Notes under the pieces: generated by a model | What the model saw: only the letters and a program-made list of their open reading frames with translations | Told to the model about the DNA's origin: nothing | Database searches by the model: none | Made by a program: the position numbers and the translations under genes | Shown here: positions 1 through 12,104 of the stretch, piece by piece | How positions within the stretch are numbered: the first letter of the stretch is position 1 | Layout: every line of letters starts with the position of its first letter | Origin: Carnegiea gigantea | Lineage: Eukaryota; Streptophyta; Magnoliopsida; Caryophyllales; Cactaceae | NCBI GenBank assembly: GCA_029747015.1 | Contig: JAKOGI010002149.1 | Location: 1-64,000 of the forward strand | Length of the DNA stretch: 64,000 nt | Direction of reading: 5' to 3'

Positions 1-427
1 TCCCTTGATACATGCGTAGTGACCATCACAATCAATGCCTCCTCACAGGCGCCAGAGCATTCATCTTGACACTCCCTCCTTGCTTCATGTCCTGCTTCGC
101 TCAAGATACCCATCATCCTAGCGGCACATATTCCAACTGGAGATGTCGTTTAGCTTATTGAATAAAGTCCTTGGGAATCTACCCGGACTTTAGTTCTAGA
201 CCCATCTTCACAGAATCATAGTAAATAAGCGTCCCTCTTGCCTCCCAAAAAATCCATTCAGCTGCACAATTTTCAACCTATTCTATGCATCTACTTGCTA
301 CACCCCCCCCCACCCACCCCCCCCCCCCCAAAAAAAAAACCTTATAATGGAAACCAGACACTAATTTGTCTAGTCATTTGCTATTCCTTGGCAGGATAAT
401 GTAATCAACAGTTTTCCGATAATCAAT
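1..427. other. No gene seen; presumed DGK intron
   Basis: If the DGK gene continues past base 1 this stretch is part of its fourth intron. I see no DGK-like exon in any minus-strand frame. It contains a C-rich run followed by a run of A at about 301-339. Confidence 0.4.
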
Positions 428-991
428 TAGGACTGTCAAAAGTTGACTAGATAAGATTATTTACCCGAACCGAACACAAAATTAAGTGGGTTTCAGGGTT
501 TGGGTAAAGATTTTCAACACGTTGAGAATTTTGACAAGAAAAAAAATACTTATTTAACTTGTTTAATTAAATGGGTTAAATAGGTTGGCTCATTTACCCA
601 ATTTTACCCTTTTTTGGCAGGAAATTGTGAAAACGTAGAGTTCAATCAGGTCAATCTTTGTTTTAGGATTGTAGTTCTTGTGGATCATCGACAACGATTG
701 CATTATGATGATATATTGAACTCAAAAGATTGATTTATAGAGCTCCATAATCATATTTTAGTCAAAATATTAAGGAGGTAAACGGGTAACTGGATAACAT
801 GAACCTATCTTTTTATATTAAATGGGTCAATGGGTAAATTTCATATCAACCCGTTTGCAAAATAAACAGGTACAAGTCAAGATTTTTGATCCATTTGATA
901 AACAGGTTAAGTTCAGATCGAGGATTTCTCAACAAATTTAAGTTCAACACAAACACGAACTCAATCTGACCTGACCTGTTTGATAACCCTA
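428..991. mobile_element. MITE-like element with TAGG...CCTA ends
   Basis: The left end reads TTAGGACTGTCAAAAG and the inverted right end reads ATAGGGTTATCAAACAGG, a degenerate inverted repeat. The interior repeats Greek-key-like motifs such as acccgaaccgaac and aacgggtaac, typical of short plant DNA elements whose ends spell a 'GGGTTGTCAA' pattern. No coding capacity. It sits in the presumed fourth intron of the DGK gene. A related element appears at 11519-12104. Confidence 0.45.
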
Positions 992-1630
992 TAATGAACT
1001 CATCCTCATTCAATGCCTCACGCTCTATCCACCATGCAGATATTTGTAGTTCCCTCTAAACCTTAGTAATACATGCTCATCAAGGAATGACCAATCATGG
1101 ACTTGTCAGCTGCCCCTCCCTAAAATCCAAATGTGTAATGCCAGTTTAAGCCTTAGTCATCACATTTATACATAATTGCTCAAAATCATGATGATGCTCA
1201 ATTTATGACTTGAAGAAAGTGGTAAATGCTTCCAAAGATTATTCAAGACTTGCACTGTTCAACAATCAAGGGAATTAAAATGTTCATTGTGCACTGGATA
1301 GCAATAGCAAGGCACAAAAAAGAGAAAGCAGAGGTCGTATTCCAAAAATAGGCAGACTAGGAAAAGGATTAATTGAAGCCTAAGGGGAGTATGAGTCTCA
1401 CTCTCATCATTTCAGACCCCACAAAGGATTCAGGCCCCACAAAAAGGCAGCAAACAAGGTACCAGTGAGATTAGAAAGCAGGTTACATCTCCCACTTTCT
1501 GACGTGCAAGAGGTCCAAGACAAAGGAAGGAGTAAAGGGAATGTGAAAGAGATAAAGAAGACAAGGACAGGAACAGAATTCAAGTCACACATGATTACAA
1601 CATAATTACATCCAATGTTAACTAAGTTAC

Positions 1631-4600
1631 CTATCCATGCGACAAATGTGGCCCACACTTGCCCGCAGAAGAGACCTCTTCACAGCTGACTTCCAAGCAA
1701 AAGGAAATGAACCACCCTAGAAATAATTAAACCCAGAAAGAAAGGCATAGTTCAGTGAGGTTTTTCCTTTTTGGGGGGTTTGAGGGGTTGGTGAGAGTTC
1801 TTAAATTTGATGAAGTACATACATATTTGGAACTCCCTCCTCAGAAGTAGATAGCCAGGAAAGAACAGAACTTACCCAGCCAAAACTCCTCGATAAATCA
1901 TTTCCTGTACCAAGGGGAATAACTGCTACAGGAGGAACAGGATATCTACCCTCTTTGTGGAGTTCTCCCAGGCTCCCAAGCATCCAACCAACTGTACCAT
2001 CTCCCCCGGCAACCTGCCACACAACCAAAGCTCATTCACAATCCAGTATTATAACACATGCAGCACATGTGAAACAGGTATGAAGAGGCATTTGGTATCC
2101 TTTGACATCCCCCCCCCCCCCAAAAAAAAAAGAACCCACACACACACAGAAGAAGACTTGCACAGCAGAGAATTTTATTGCTCATAGGCCCAGCCTTTTC
2201 ATTGACTTGATCTTATAAACTTCTTTGCTTCTATTACTTTCCTGTCCAAGCATGCTAACTTGGAGGTACAATATCCAAGAGCCCCAAAGAATTCAACAAA
2301 AGTATCTAAGGAAATGAAAGGAGTAACTCACAAGCTTTCCCTTTCAGGAAAATATGTAACAGAAGACGAAACTAGTGAAGGCTTATTAGTATGAATAATC
2401 CAGTTTCTCAATTTTCTTCTGCAAGTATCTACACTGTAAAAGCTGAATTATCTACGAAGGACAATTAAGTCGAAAGTTTTAAAATAACAGGCTTTATTAT
2501 CAAATAATAAAATTGGTTTAATCAAGTTAAAAGTTTCAGAAAGTAGTTTTACAATCAAATATTAAAATTGGTCCACAAACTGCCACAGAAATTATACATT
2601 CTAAAAAATGATTTCAGGATTAGTGAAAGAACTCTGTTATCAGCAACACCAATGAAGGATGTCTTAAGGGTTGGGATTGTTGAAATTTGCATTGTTAATT
2701 ATTCTGGTTGCATCAGTCCTTTGATTTTATGCTTGATACACATTAGCTCTAGAATGTGGATGGTATGATAATTTAGTGGGCTAATTTCATCCCCACACCT
2801 ACAGAATTTTTTTGCATAACTCATCAATCAATAATATGAGAATAATATGAGCAACATTAAAGTAGTTTCAGGATATCAACCAACCAATGAAGGTCTACTA
2901 CTCGACGGAGGCAAAACAATTCAAACCAGTAAAAGAGAATTTGTGTAAACATACCACTACTCTCAGTTTCTCCCGAGTCTCTCTGGCACGTGAATCACCC
3001 ACTCTAGCCAACTGCTCTAGACAAGCCAAACCATAATTTACAAACTCATTAGGCTTGATGTCTTTAAGGTCAAATACCTGCCACTCCAAACACAGCAAAA
3101 GGTTGCCATGAGTAATAGTCACTATAATCAGACAAACTAGGGACATCCAACAAATGCTCAAAGACATTGACTCTGAACCAAGCAGGGTAAAATGCAAGAT
3201 TTAGACAAACAACTTGATACAAGCTTTCCAAGCATGGTTTGAGCCTAAGTAAACAATAGAAAAGTACATTTGAATTAGGGCACAAGAGAGAAAATGAAGT
3301 TCACAGCAAATCTTACTGTCCACCACAGAAACCAGACAGCTGCAGATCATTAAAAAGCACATGGTAGCAGTGAATTTGCTTAAAGAACAATTGTGCAAGA
3401 TAATCAGGGAGCAAAAAGCAACAAGAGGACCACTAAATCTTGTCAATACAAAGGAATCACGAATTACAAAAGGAAAAAATATGAAAAAGGAACGGCACGT
3501 ACAACATAAGGCCAACACTTGCTCTCAGGTTACTGCCTGTACTTGCAGCGATCTAATACCAACAATCATGAATACAAACAATGCCTATGCGAATGGCATC
3601 ATATCCTGTAGATATAAGGCCTATGTGAATGCCAATAAACTAGCATTCTTAAGCCTCTGCAGCTTGAAAGCTATGCCCATCAAAGCAAATCATGTAACCA
3701 TTGCTATAACATCGATGAACTGGCATACTAATAACAGGGATGCAGAAAAATCAATACTAGTGTTCTTAACCTCTGCAGCTTGAAAGCTATGCCTACTGCA
3801 GCAAATCATGTAACCGTTGCTATAACATCAATGAACTGGCATACTAATAATAGGGATGCAGAAAAATCAATAAGGCACGATTGATCCAAAGGGATACCAA
3901 GCATGACAGAAGGATGACAACATGAAGAATTTCCGTAACAAACCAACCTCCAAAGCACATCCAGTTCCGACTTCTTGACATGTTTTCTGAATGCAAATTT
4001 TAAAGTAGGCTGTAAGTTGAAGTGGAACTTTAATACTGTTTTCACCTAACCAACCAATCTGATTTATTAATCCACTCAGTAAAGACTGGGAACAATGCCA
4101 GAATATATGCACAGTAGTAGCTTAACAAGAAAACTCTTCAAACGACAAATGCAAATCTGCAACGTAGAGAATTAATTCAGCATTAACACCAAAAATTCCT
4201 CCAGAAAACCCTCTAATCAGCGATCAGAAGATTCAGAACACAAAAGTTAGATATGAATGACTACAATAAACTCATAACGGAGGTTATCAGACCAAAACCC
4301 ACAAAGAAAAATTCACACAAATGATCACTTATCAACTAACTTCCCCCTTCTTAAAATTCATCCAAACCCACAAAAACCTGCTTGCTCATAAACCCCAATC
4401 ACAGTACCAAGAAGCACATGCTCGTTCACTGAAACACCACACACAAAACGCACTCCCACCACCCCAAAATATTTACGACGCGAAAAAGGAAAAGACTATA
4501 GCAGAAGCCCTTCATGAATTTCAAACACAAAAGAAAAGAAACTAGAATCCCTCCACTTAGGTCAGCTTAGGCAGCAAGTAGTTGAACAAACAAACACAAA

Positions 4601-5139
4601 TCCTTCCGAATCTTCCCCCAAGACTTATTGTCATGTCATCCTATTTGTGCCCCAGAATCCCAGTAAATTGAAAACTAAGCATCATTAGAAACACATGACA
4701 TGCCTAGGCAAGGCTTAATCAACAAGACAAAAAACGAACAATTTAAATCCCTCACACAACAACAACCACTGTTCCTCAACCCACAAAAACCTAATCCCCT
4801 TTTAGAGAGAGAAACCTGTTCCTCCCCCATTAACTGCTGTAACCGCTCCTTTAACTCTGGGCCATGCCTGCCACCACTCCGGGAGTTGATGAAGACGACC
4901 AGTGGGCTCTCCGGCGGGTCGACCCCGTCGGAGGCGAGGAGATCGGCGGAATTAACGCCGGCGTCGACATCCTTAGCATTGATGGCTCGCCGGATTGCGA
5001 CCCGGAGATATTGGGGCATGGAGATCCTCCTCCGAAGCTCCTCTTTGTCGACCCGAATACCCGACAACCCACAACCCTTCAACGAGTCTATCAAGGATGA
5101 CCTAGCCGCCACCCTGGTGGGGTCCGCCGCAGATTCCAT
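1631..5139 (-). CDS. Diacylglycerol kinase, plant type, 5' part (exons 1-4)
   Basis: Diacylglycerol kinase phosphorylates diacylglycerol to phosphatidic acid in membrane lipid signalling. Four exons join in frame on the minus strand: 5139-4816 (108 codons), 3077-2955 (41), 2013-1876 (46) and 1716-1631 (28 codons plus 2 nt), all with GT-AG borders. The protein starts [10 protein letters not shown], has the plant DGK N-terminal block ([17 protein letters not shown]), then the catalytic domain start [15 protein letters not shown] at about residues 80-94, the ATP-binding [10 protein letters not shown] at 150-159, [14 protein letters not shown] and [14 protein letters not shown]. About 223 residues are present of the roughly 480-500 usual for small plant DGKs, so the C-terminal half should lie beyond base 1. 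Nothing in bases 1-1630 matches the next expected exon (SWH...PPHSL). The start is the first ATG ahead of the conserved block. No stop or frameshift is seen in the four exons. Family call is firm; subgroup is not. Confidence 0.93.
3633..3872. repeat. Two-copy tandem repeat, unit about 119 bp
   Basis: Two adjacent units (about 3633-3751 and 3752-3872) share the string CTGCAGCTTGAAAGCTATGC followed by GCAAATCATGTAACC, GCTATAACATC and GGGATGCAGAAAAATCAATA, with scattered substitutions. The duplication lies inside DGK intron 1 (3078-4815) and does not touch an exon. Confidence 0.85.
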
Positions 5140-6338
5140 GTCTGTAACGGCTACTTACCAATCACCCCAAATACTGATTTACGAGAAACGAATCAAATCA
5201 ATGGAATGGGCAATCAGAATCGCCAAGGTGGAAGAGGAATTTGGGGTTTTAAAGAGGTCGGGGAGGATGAATGAACAGACGACAGAATCAGGAGAGGGAA
5301 AGTGATAGGAAGAGGGGGAAAGAAGAGCGCGGTCAGTTGTTGTTGGTTGAATTCACAGCCCGGCAAGAAGGATGAAATTGACCAAAGTCGGGGAGGATGA
5401 AGAAGTCTCAACGGAAAAATTTTAAATTTAAACTCGGTTTTCGCGAGTAAACGATGGAGTTTTACCGTTTGCCCTTCAGACACTGGGTTAATAACGATGG
5501 ATTGCCCCTCCGGATCCACGGTAAGATGCGGTTGGTGGCTTGGTGCTGTCGGACTGTGTTTTACTGGGCGCATTGCGGAATATTTTGATTTCTGATTTTT
5601 GGTTAAATGAGAAACCAAGGTTGAGGTCGATACGATCTGAATTCAAATTTCTAGTGATTTTTTTTAAAAAATTATTAATTATTAATTTAAAATATAGTCC
5701 ACAAGTATATATTATGAAATTTTAGAGACTTTATTTTTTTTTGGAAGAAAAAACATAGGCATAGTAATTCATCAATTTGTCCATGAATATATATAAGATG
5801 ACACTTCATTATAAGTCGCCCTAATCCATACATGCTCTCCCTAGAAACGTACAAGCCTCACTAGATTATAAGCAATCAGATTTTCTTTCTTGCAAATATG
5901 AGAATATAAATTTCATCAATTAAGTTAATGGATATCCACTTTTTTTAAATTTTTTAAGTAGAAGTGGGGCAAGTGTTGAGAGTTAATTGAATATGGAAGT
6001 CAATTCTCTGTATCGAGAAGACCTAAATTTGTATTACCCAAATTGTTTATAGTCATAATTATTGTCGGTAAAATTTTGTGCAACCTGAATACAAGAATTA
6101 TCACATATCAATTTTTTAATGTATATTTATAGTCATGAATTTTTTATAGCCATAACTCATAACTCGTAAATCATAGATAATTTCTTATATGCTTCTAGTA
6201 GCACATGCTTTTCTTATTCGCGTGTATATATTTTTCATGCATATATTTATCATATATTAATTTTTTAATATATATTTAATGATACGATTTTTGGGAGTAT
6301 ATTTTATAATACATATATTATGAAGTGTAATATACAAA
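5140..6338. promoter_or_regulatory. DGK 5' flank; no gene seen
   Basis: This is the upstream side of the minus-strand DGK gene. The first 250 bases or so are GC-richer than the rest and probably hold the 5' leader and core promoter. I cannot place a transcription start or TATA box with confidence. From about 5650 onward it is AT-rich with no coding signal. Confidence 0.35.
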
Positions 6339-6610
6339 GCTTGTTCTTTTATTTGAAAAATAGGGTTGAAAATTAATAAAGTTGGTTGAAATGTGTATTT
6401 TTTTGTTAAAGTGAGTTGAAATAGATTAAAGTTAGTTGAAGTTTGTATATTTTTTATACAATAGATGACAATTAATTAAAATAATAAGTTAAAGTTGATT
6501 AAAGTGAATTAAAGTAAATTAAAATTAATATTTTTAATTAATATTTATAAAATAAATTAAAGTAAATTAAAATTAATAAATTAAAATTTACGAACGAAAA
6601 GAATAGGGGC
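6339..6610. mobile_element. Foldback MITE, GTTGAAGT-array family, short copy (A)
   Basis: The left end is GCTTGTTCTTTTATTTG and the inverted right end GCCCCTATTCTTTTCG. The interior is a run of gttgaaat / aagttgg / ttaaagt units, with A/T-rich sequence in the centre. The ends and the array match the larger copies at 14703-15945 and 54112-55107. Confidence 0.55.
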
Positions 6611-7121
6611 CGGGTCGTGAGCTCGGGGCACGCGTAGGAGGAGGGGTACGTGAGTGAAAGACGCAAGATTTCTGAGACCCACTGACCATTTATTGCCGAG
6701 TTTGGAAAGCAAAAGGCCAAAGGCAAAAGGCAAAAACCATAAATGAGATGGGGGACCACGTGAAAGTGCAACTGATGATGCATGACAGAATGGTGCGTGT
6801 AAGGTGAGGGACTGAGGGTTGAGTAAATTGAATTGATTGGTTGACTGTTGAGATATGAGAATTAATTGGGCCTACACACCGGACACTGACTGGCAACCGG
6901 CAGCTACTACACTGTACCGTTGCACCTTAATTATAGGCCTTGGGGTGTGGGCATGTGTGGTCTAGTGTCTGTAAACCACAACGACCTAATGATTACAATC
7001 TACTTCACGGGTACCAATTTCCTAGACATAAAACTGTCCACTAGGAGGAGGAGTTAACACCGACAATCAGGTGATACGCAAGGAGCCCTGGTAGCTGCTA
7101 TTTGAAGGACAAATCTTAGCC

Positions 7122-7437
7122 TTAGGATGTGTTCTTTTCATGAGTAGATGAGATTTAACAAATAAGGAAAGTTAGTAAAAATTAATAAAAGTAACTAAAA
7201 GTTATTATTTTTTTTAGAATAGATGATAGAGGTTAGTTAGGGTTAAAAACAGATTGAAAGAAGTTTAAGAAAATTAGTAAAAGTTGGAAGATGCTGTAGA
7301 GATTTTTCGGTAAAACAAATTTGAATGAAATTGGTAGAGTTGGTAGAAGTTGGTTGGAGTTAAAAATAATTGAAATTTTTTTGTAAAGGTTAGTGAAAGT
7401 TGATGAAAGTGAATTTACCAACGAAAATGACAGGTTC
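7122..7437. mobile_element. Foldback MITE, GTTGAAGT-array family, short copy (B)
   Basis: Left end GATGTGTTCTTTTCATGAG, inverted right end GAACCTGTCATTTTCGTTGG, flanked by TTAG on both sides. The interior repeats agttagtaaaagt, gttggtagaagttgg and gttgatgaaagt. It is the most diverged of the five copies in the window. Confidence 0.5.
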
Positions 7438-9596
7438 TTAGTGTTCTAACTGATGTTAACTCAAAGCTTTTTGGAAAAATGAACATTAAAAATCAGAACT
7501 AATTTTTTTGTGCAAACAAGGAATAATTCATCAAAAACTAACAATTTGTTGTATCGCATTTATAGTGTGCAATCAACAACAACAAATACAAGTTTTTAAA
7601 TTAAAAACAATTTCCATCTTAGAAGACCTAACTTTGCACACACTGAACCCTCATCTTCTTGTTTGAACTACTGTTTTTTTTTTTTTAATATAATCTGAAG
7701 AGGAAATCTATAAATCTGTTATAGTTATTTACTAATAAGGAATCTTCCAATCTAGTGCAGTTTTATCAAGCTAGATAATCTTTTAACATAAAAGATTGCA
7801 TCTAAAGTCTCATTCCCATCGAGTTGTTCCATTGTAACAAAGAAATAATTCATCCCTTGAAAATCAAACCATAACTACACAATGACAACTAAAATCAAGC
7901 CTAACAATCAATCTCTCATAGCGGGAGGGAGAGAAAACTCTCACAATAGGACAGATGATTAATAATAACTAGATAATTAAAGATACTACTAAGTAGATAT
8001 AGTAAGGAAGAAAAGAAAACCGGGATGGTGAAAAACCTATTATCTTGACATTATGAAAATGCTCCAAAAGGGTCGAGAAGATGTGGATATCGACGATAGT
8101 TTGTAGACGGGGAAAAAATAGAATTAATTATCATTAATGTTATATAGTGTTGCCAATCTTAGTATGTCATAACTTCAATCATTAATTTTATTTACATACG
8201 GTATACAAAGTATGTCATATGATCATATACTAGCAATTTAAATGCTTATATCGTTATCTTTGTTATCAAAAAAAGTACATAATTCTTTTCAACGAAATCA
8301 TTACTCAAAGTTTAACAATTAAGCAAGCTTGATTGGAATAATTTCAGAACAGATGACATGCTGAAAAGTCTTCTGTATGATTGAGGCATAAGTGAACAGA
8401 TGACATAGAATTGAAGTTTGTTGTGCTCAGCAAGCACAATATACAATTGGTGTACAATTGGTATAATGCTTCCTATATAGGAGGGGGAATAAAGAAAAGA
8501 AAATGCGGACCGCATATTATGTAATTTTAAATATATTTTAGGGGAAGAAAGTACTAATTTTTTTATGCCAGCAATCAATACCACCACCATTTTCGATAGG
8601 AATCTTACTTTTCTTTATCTATACAGATGAAGGATGCCATTAGCCATGATTGTTGTTGGCAAAGACTAATTTTCACCCTTTTGTTCCCCCGGGGGGGGGA
8701 GGGGGGAGAGCAAGCACTTTTGTTTTGATAAGATTAAGCACTTATATCCATTGAAACTAAAACATTACAAATTCTTTGGACATGCTAAAGCTAAATCACT
8801 CCATATTTGCAAATCCCACAGCTAGACTCCCATATTTGCGACTTTAAACTTTTCCCTTACTCACAAGGAATTTACGGATTTTTTCTATACTAAAGAGGGG
8901 TGAACTCCCCAAACTACATAATAAGTTAACTAAGGATCCAATCACTAGAAGTAGTGGCGGATCTGGATATATAAAATATATGTGTCCATCTATTAAACTA
9001 TCAAATTTAGGAATGTTCATATATACCAATTTAATCCCCTTCAAATTATAGCTTATTAGAATTTTTTTTTTTTTGCAAGGGGTGTCTGCACATAGATTCA
9101 CCCCTGACTAAAAGACCTAACCTGTGCACACCAATAACATAACATCCTCAAACAGGATTGTAGTAAACCCATAAAACACAAAAACAAAAAAATTCATATT
9201 AAGGAATCTTCAAATCCCTAGATTAATAAGCCAATTAGCTAGGCCCCTCTTCCACCAAAAAAAAAAAAAAAAAAAGCCAATTAGCTACCCAATTTACTTT
9301 CCTGCTAATAGTGTTCACGCTTGACATATCCTCCCTTATTAGCAATAAGAATATAAAATAGGAGGTTGCATTCCATTCAGAATATTTTTGTGAGGGCACT
9401 GAATAGCCTCCTTCTACATCAATGTGACTACACTATTACTTGAATCCATGTCAACAATCAAATTACCTAATTGATGCTTTGACATCATTTCTAATTGATA
9501 CTCACACTCTGCACAAATGCTTCGATCGTAACCTTTGTAAAAGGAATACCTTCCCCTCTAGTCAGCTCCGAATTTCCTTTAAATGCTCGGGCAGTA
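7438..9596. other. No gene seen; repeat-derived intergenic DNA
   Basis: No coding signal on either strand. About 8950-9110 starts AGTGGCGGATCTGGATATAT and ends at ATTCACCCCTGACTAAAAG, which looks like a common plant dispersed repeat, but I cannot set its borders. There is a G-run near 8690-8706 and an A-run near 9258-9276. Confidence 0.4.
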
Positions 9597-9599
9597 TTA

Positions 9600-10298
9600 G
9601 AGCAATTCCAATTGCACGCCCATGAGCCAAAAGTTGTCTCAGGGTGCGCATGAGCTGCTCGTGGCCGTACACGGGTCGGCTCGCCCGTCCCGACTCATGA
9701 GTTGGCTTGCCTAGGTGAGCGGCTTCGGAGTAGCCACCTGTGCTTTTTCCTTTTTTTTGCTTCATTTTTTTTTTTTTTTTTTGAGGCAAATAGTTGAGTT
9801 GGGTGATTGAAATATTTTTTGGGGTGACCCATATTTTCCTTTTATACTCTTTTGGATAAAACTTTATTGATAAAATTTGATGAATTTTTTTTTGCTTGAA
9901 TTTTATTCAAAGAAAAACAATTATTTTTATTGAATTAGATAACCCTAAATTATTTTTCAAATATTGAAGCATGTGTGAATTTTTTTAAAATTCAAACTTG
10001 TTGATTTTTTTAAAAAAAATTTATGAACTTTTAATTAGTTGTGTTATCAAATTATTGTGTGCAAATTATTTTTTCACAAAACTAATAAAGCCAAATAAAA
10101 CCATAACATAAAAACTAAACTAAATAAATATAGTCAGATATGGGGTCCATAGATATTATTTTATTTGGTGAGTCAAAGTGGTGAGTCTTACATTGGAGAG
10201 GGGGAGGATTGTGAGCCAAAAAGTTGGCTCACAAACTGATGTGACAATAATAGACACCCACCGATGAGCCAAAAATTAGCTCACTATTGGTAATGCTC
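9600..10298. mobile_element. PIF/Harbinger-type MITE with TTA target duplication
   Basis: The left end is GAGCAATTCCAATTG and the inverted right end GAGCATTACCAATAG. Both are directly flanked by TTA (9597-9599 and 10299-10301), the 3-bp target duplication typical of PIF/Harbinger elements. Subterminal strings ATGAGCCAAAA occur at both ends. The interior is AT-rich and non-coding. The same end sequence occurs at 25391-25766. Confidence 0.75.
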
Positions 10299-10356
10299 TT
10301 AAGGATTGTCCACGTAATTCATTAAAAAAAAAACCAGAATTGTCATCCTCTGCTCC

Positions 10357-11000
10357 AAAGGCAATCGTTAAGGTGTATTTATTGCACTTAATTAGGTTAT
10401 TTTATTTAGAAAAAATGCAAGGCAATTAATATAAAATTTTCGCAATGGCAAATTTACCCCCACGATTCAATTGCCATTTTTATTCTCTCTTCTTCCATTA
10501 ATTGTGGCTCTGTCTCCTCTTTATAACCAACCTCCATTTTTATTGCACTTAATTAGGTTATTTTATCTAGAAAAAACGAAACCCTGGGGTAGCCAACTTC
10601 GCCGGTTAGAACGACCTACACCTATATTAAAGCATTTAAAAATTGAAATCCTATATCTAAAACCATAAAGTTCAATCGAAATTTCATATCTGAATTTTTC
10701 GGCGAATCAATTGAGCGTCAGCGGCGAGGAAGGACGAGACAAAAAGTTCAATATAGTAATGCTCAGGTAGGTGATGCTACATCGGTAAGGAGGGAGGAAT
10801 CAAGGACCACAATGATGGAGGCTGGTTATAAAGAGGAGAGAACCACAATTAACGAAAGAAGAGACAATAAAAATGGCAATTAATTTGTGGGGGTAAATTT
10901 GCCATGGCAAAAATTTTATATTAATTGCCTTCCATTTTTTCTAGATAAAAATATAAAATAATCTAATTAAGTGCAACAAATACACCTTAACCACTGCCTT
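10357..11000. mobile_element. Foldback element with about 180-bp inverted arms
   Basis: The left arm (about 10357-10538) and the right arm (about 10814-11000) are inverted copies: AAGGTGTATTTATTGCACTT, GGCAATTAATATAAAATTTT, GGCAAATTTACCCCCACGA and CCTCTTTATAACCA all recur in reverse complement. Part of the left arm is duplicated again at about 10540-10575. The unique centre (10576-10813) includes a GC-richer stretch at 10690-10740. No transposase. The right border forms a perfect palindrome at 10991-11010 (CCACTGCCTTAGGGCAGTGG). Confidence 0.8.
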
Positions 11001-11518
11001 AGGGCAGTGGATAACAATTTCATAAATTTATTAATTATATTGCCTTGAAAAAATCTAATTGGCAGCATTAAATGTTTTCTTAACCACGAATACATTAAAT
11101 AATGCTTCCTTAAAACAAATTTTGTCAAAGCAGGACAAATATTTTGGAACGACAACGTCATCTGAACTAACACACCTACTCATGATAAATTCTTAAACTT
11201 TAATGCTTCTGGATTTCTGATTTCACCATAAAGCTAAGACTTTTTTTCTTCTTTTTGTTTTTTTTTTTTTTTTTTGGGTGAAGGTGTCTCTCATCACGTT
11301 GCCACTACAACTAAAGAGCATTTAACATGGTTGAATCAATTTGAGATCTAGCCTATGAGCCTATGACAATTCACAAAAAGATAATCAAATTGAATTGGAG
11401 AAGTACATTGCACCTACGTGCAATTCCGGTTTTTCTGTTTTCTAGTAACAGTAACAATAAATGGCAACCTCCCCCTCAAAAAAGGGCAAACCAAAAATGC
11501 ATCAAACATTCCAATTAA

Positions 11519-12104
11519 AGGTGGGTAATAGGTTACGTTAGTCAGGTTCGTATTCATGTCAAACTTAAATGGATTGAGAATATCTCGACTTAAACCTAAT
11601 TCATTTATGAAACGAGTTGGAAGATCTTGACCTGTATCTATTTAATTTTTAAAAGGGTTACCTCGCTTAACCCGTTTAAGATAAATAAGTTGAGTTCAAT
11701 CACCTAATTATCCATTTATGCATTTAATATTTTCAATTAATACGTAATTACATAGCATAAAAATCAAGTTTACATATCACATTGGGCAATTACTCTCAAA
11801 AACTCCCTCGATTCATCATAATTCACATTTTTATTTTTAAAAAATTTTTGTATTCTTATTGTCCAATAAAAAGAAAAACGGATAAATAATAAATGGAAAA
11901 TAAGTTGACTTATTTAACTCATTTAACCAAACGGATTAAATAGGTATTTTTTGTGTAAAAATATCGACCTAAACCTAACTCACTTAATTAAACGAGTTGA
12001 ACGTGTCAATCCATTTAATTAAAATATTAACCGGGTTGAAAATTTATATCCAAACTCATTTAACTTCATATCAGTTTCAGGTACGTAATCAGTTCATCCT
12101 AACT
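11519..12104. mobile_element. MITE-like element related to 428-991
   Basis: It opens GGTGGGTAATAGGTTACG, and the inverted right end reads GGATGAACTGATTACGTACC. Inside are repeated gggttgaa / aacccgttt / aaacgggtt-like motifs and the phrase tgacttatttaac, as in 428-991. No coding capacity; borders approximate. Confidence 0.4.

Noticed and set aside
4700..5305. 201-codon plus-strand frame across DGK exon 1
   Set aside because: It is the antisense of a GC-richer coding exon; the minus strand carries the DGK motifs and proper splice sites.
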